Below, piece by piece: positions 4,969 to 5,871 of a stretch of DNA of 5,871 nt. The translations under genes and the position numbers were made by a program. Under the pieces are notes generated by a model. It did no database searches and was not told where the DNA came from. It saw nothing but the letters and a program-made list of their open reading frames with translations. The DNA comes from an uncultured Lachnospiraceae bacterium (GTDB lineage Bacteria > Bacillota > Clostridia > Lachnospirales > Lachnospiraceae): assembly GCA_902803635.1 (NCBI GenBank), contig CADCQU010000130.1, positions 1 through 5,871 on the forward strand, in the 5' to 3' direction. The first letter of the stretch is position 1. Each line of letters starts with the position of its first letter.

Positions 4969-5871
4969 ATGGCGAACGAAAAGGTTGTTCTGGCATATTC
5001 CGGCGGTCTCGACACCACCGCCATCATCCCCTGGCTCAAGGAGCATTTCGGCTACGACGTCGTCTGCTGCTGCGTGGACTGCGGCCAGGGCAGCGAGCTC
5101 ACCGGCCTCGACGAGCGCGCCCGCCTCTCCGGCGCGGCCAAGCTCTATATTGAGGACATCAACGACGACTTTGCCGAGAATTTCATCATGCCCTGCGTGC
5201 AGGCGGGCGCGGTCTATGAAAACAAATACCTCCTCGGCACGTCCATGGCCCGCCCGGCCATCGTGAAGAAGCTCGTCGAAATCGCCCGCAAGGAAGGGGC
5301 CGTCGCCATTTGCCATGGCGCGACCGGCAAGGGGAACGACCAGATCCGCTTCGAGCTGGGCATCAAGGCCCTCGCCCCGGACATCAAGGTCATCGCCCCC
5401 TGGCGCATGACCGACGTGTGGACCATGCAGTCCCGCGAGGACGAGATTGCGTACTGCAAATCCAAGGGCATCAACCTCCCCTTCGACCACAGCCACAGCT
5501 ACAGCCGTGACCGCAACCTCTGGCACATTTCCCACGAGGGCCTTGAGCTGGAGAACCCCGCGCTCGCGCCGAACTATGATCACATGTTGGTCATGAGCGT
5601 GACCCCGGAAAATGCCCCGGACCAGTCCACGGATGTCACGATTACATTTGAGAAGGGCGTTCCGACCTCGGTGAACGGCGAGAAGATGAAGGTGGCAGAC
5701 GTCATCCGCGTCCTCAACCAGCTCGGCGGCGAGAACGGCATCGGCATCGTCGATATCGTGGAGAACCGCGTGGTTGGCATGAAATCCCGCGGCGTCTACG
5801 AGACCCCCGGCGGCACGATCCTCATGGAGGCCCACAAGCAGCTTGAGGAGCTCGTCCTCGACCGCGCCACG
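4969..5871 (+). CDS. argG: Argininosuccinate synthase (partial, 3' end beyond window)
   Basis: ArgG condenses citrulline and aspartate with ATP to give argininosuccinate and AMP in the cytoplasm. The frame is open from ATG 4969 to the right edge, 301 codons; the family is about 400 residues, so roughly 100 are missing. The N-type ATP pyrophosphatase P-loop AYSGGLDT is at 9-16. Also visible are GTSMARP at 90-96, HGATGKGNDQIRFE at 116-129 (nucleotide and aspartate site), APWR at 143-146, YSRDRNLWHISHEG at 178-191 (citrulline site region) and KSRGVYETPGGTIL at 272-285. CCCVDCGQ at 33-40 is unusually rich in cysteine next to the conserved D-x-GQ segment. Codon use is C- or G-ending like its neighbours. 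It is divergent from argCJBD and has its own promoter; argH often follows but cannot be seen here. Confidence 0.98.
   Translation, partial: MANEKVVLAYSGGLDTTAIIPWLKEHFGYDVVCCCVDCGQGSELTGLDERARLSGAAKLYIEDINDDFAENFIMPCVQAGAVYENKYLLGTSMARPAIVKKLVEIARKEGAVAICHGATGKGNDQIRFELGIKALAPDIKVIAPWRMTDVWTMQSREDEIAYCKSKGINLPFDHSHSYSRDRNLWHISHEGLELENPALAPNYDHMLVMSVTPENAPDQSTDVTITFEKGVPTSVNGEKMKVADVIRVLNQLGGENGIGIVDIVENRVVGMKSRGVYETPGGTILMEAHKQLEELVLDRAT

Noticed and set aside
4749..5039. 96-codon minus-strand frame across the argG promoter
   Set aside because: Covers the argG promoter, ribosome site and first codons in antisense; no ribosome site or known domain.
4897..5835. 312-codon minus-strand open frame opposite argG
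   Set aside because: Rich in Ala, Val, Asp and His as expected for the complement of biased codons; argG is unmistakable on the plus strand.

Overview
The window is an arginine biosynthesis locus: four genes on the minus strand in the order argC-argJ-argB-argD, and a divergent argG on the plus strand. I see no mobile element, CRISPR array, phage gene, tRNA or rRNA. The bases are GC-rich (high fifties percent by eye), codons mostly end in G or C, and starts carry strong AGGAGG-type ribosome sites. The proteins are rich in cysteine (16 in ArgJ). This fits an anaerobic Bacillota bacterium, perhaps a Negativicutes relative (Selenomonas/Veillonella type). That placement is inference from style and gene order and is not firm.

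Layout, left to right: argD (1-1051, minus, 3' end outside the window); a 162-base spacer; argB (1214-2134, minus); 18 bases; argJ (2153-3385, minus); a 160-base spacer; argC (3546-4586, minus); a 382-base divergent control region (4587-4968); argG (4969 to the right edge, plus, 301 codons present).

The genes form one pathway. ArgJ transfers acetyl groups from N-acetylornithine to glutamate. ArgB phosphorylates N-acetylglutamate, ArgC reduces the acyl phosphate to the semialdehyde, and ArgD transaminates it to N-acetylornithine, which returns to ArgJ. ArgG joins citrulline and aspartate later in the pathway. Carbamoyl-transferase (argF) and argininosuccinate lyase (argH) are not in the window and may lie beyond its edges.

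The control region is the most informative non-coding part. It holds a good sigma-70-type promoter for each direction. It also holds a tandem pair of ArgR/AhrC-type ARG boxes with the classic 21-bp centre spacing, a cluster of CAAATG inverted repeats at the predicted argC start point, and a hairpin that buries the argC ribosome site. A 10-bp perfect inverted repeat followed by T-rich sequence lies just upstream of the argG promoter. Two smaller observations concern the proteins: a polar insertion of about 24 residues in ArgD, and an unusual Cys before the self-cleaving Thr of ArgJ. The hexamer CAAATG/CATTTG occurs about ten times more often than base composition predicts. Nothing here looks like a wholly new system; the locus is ordinary metabolism with some unusual regulatory detail.
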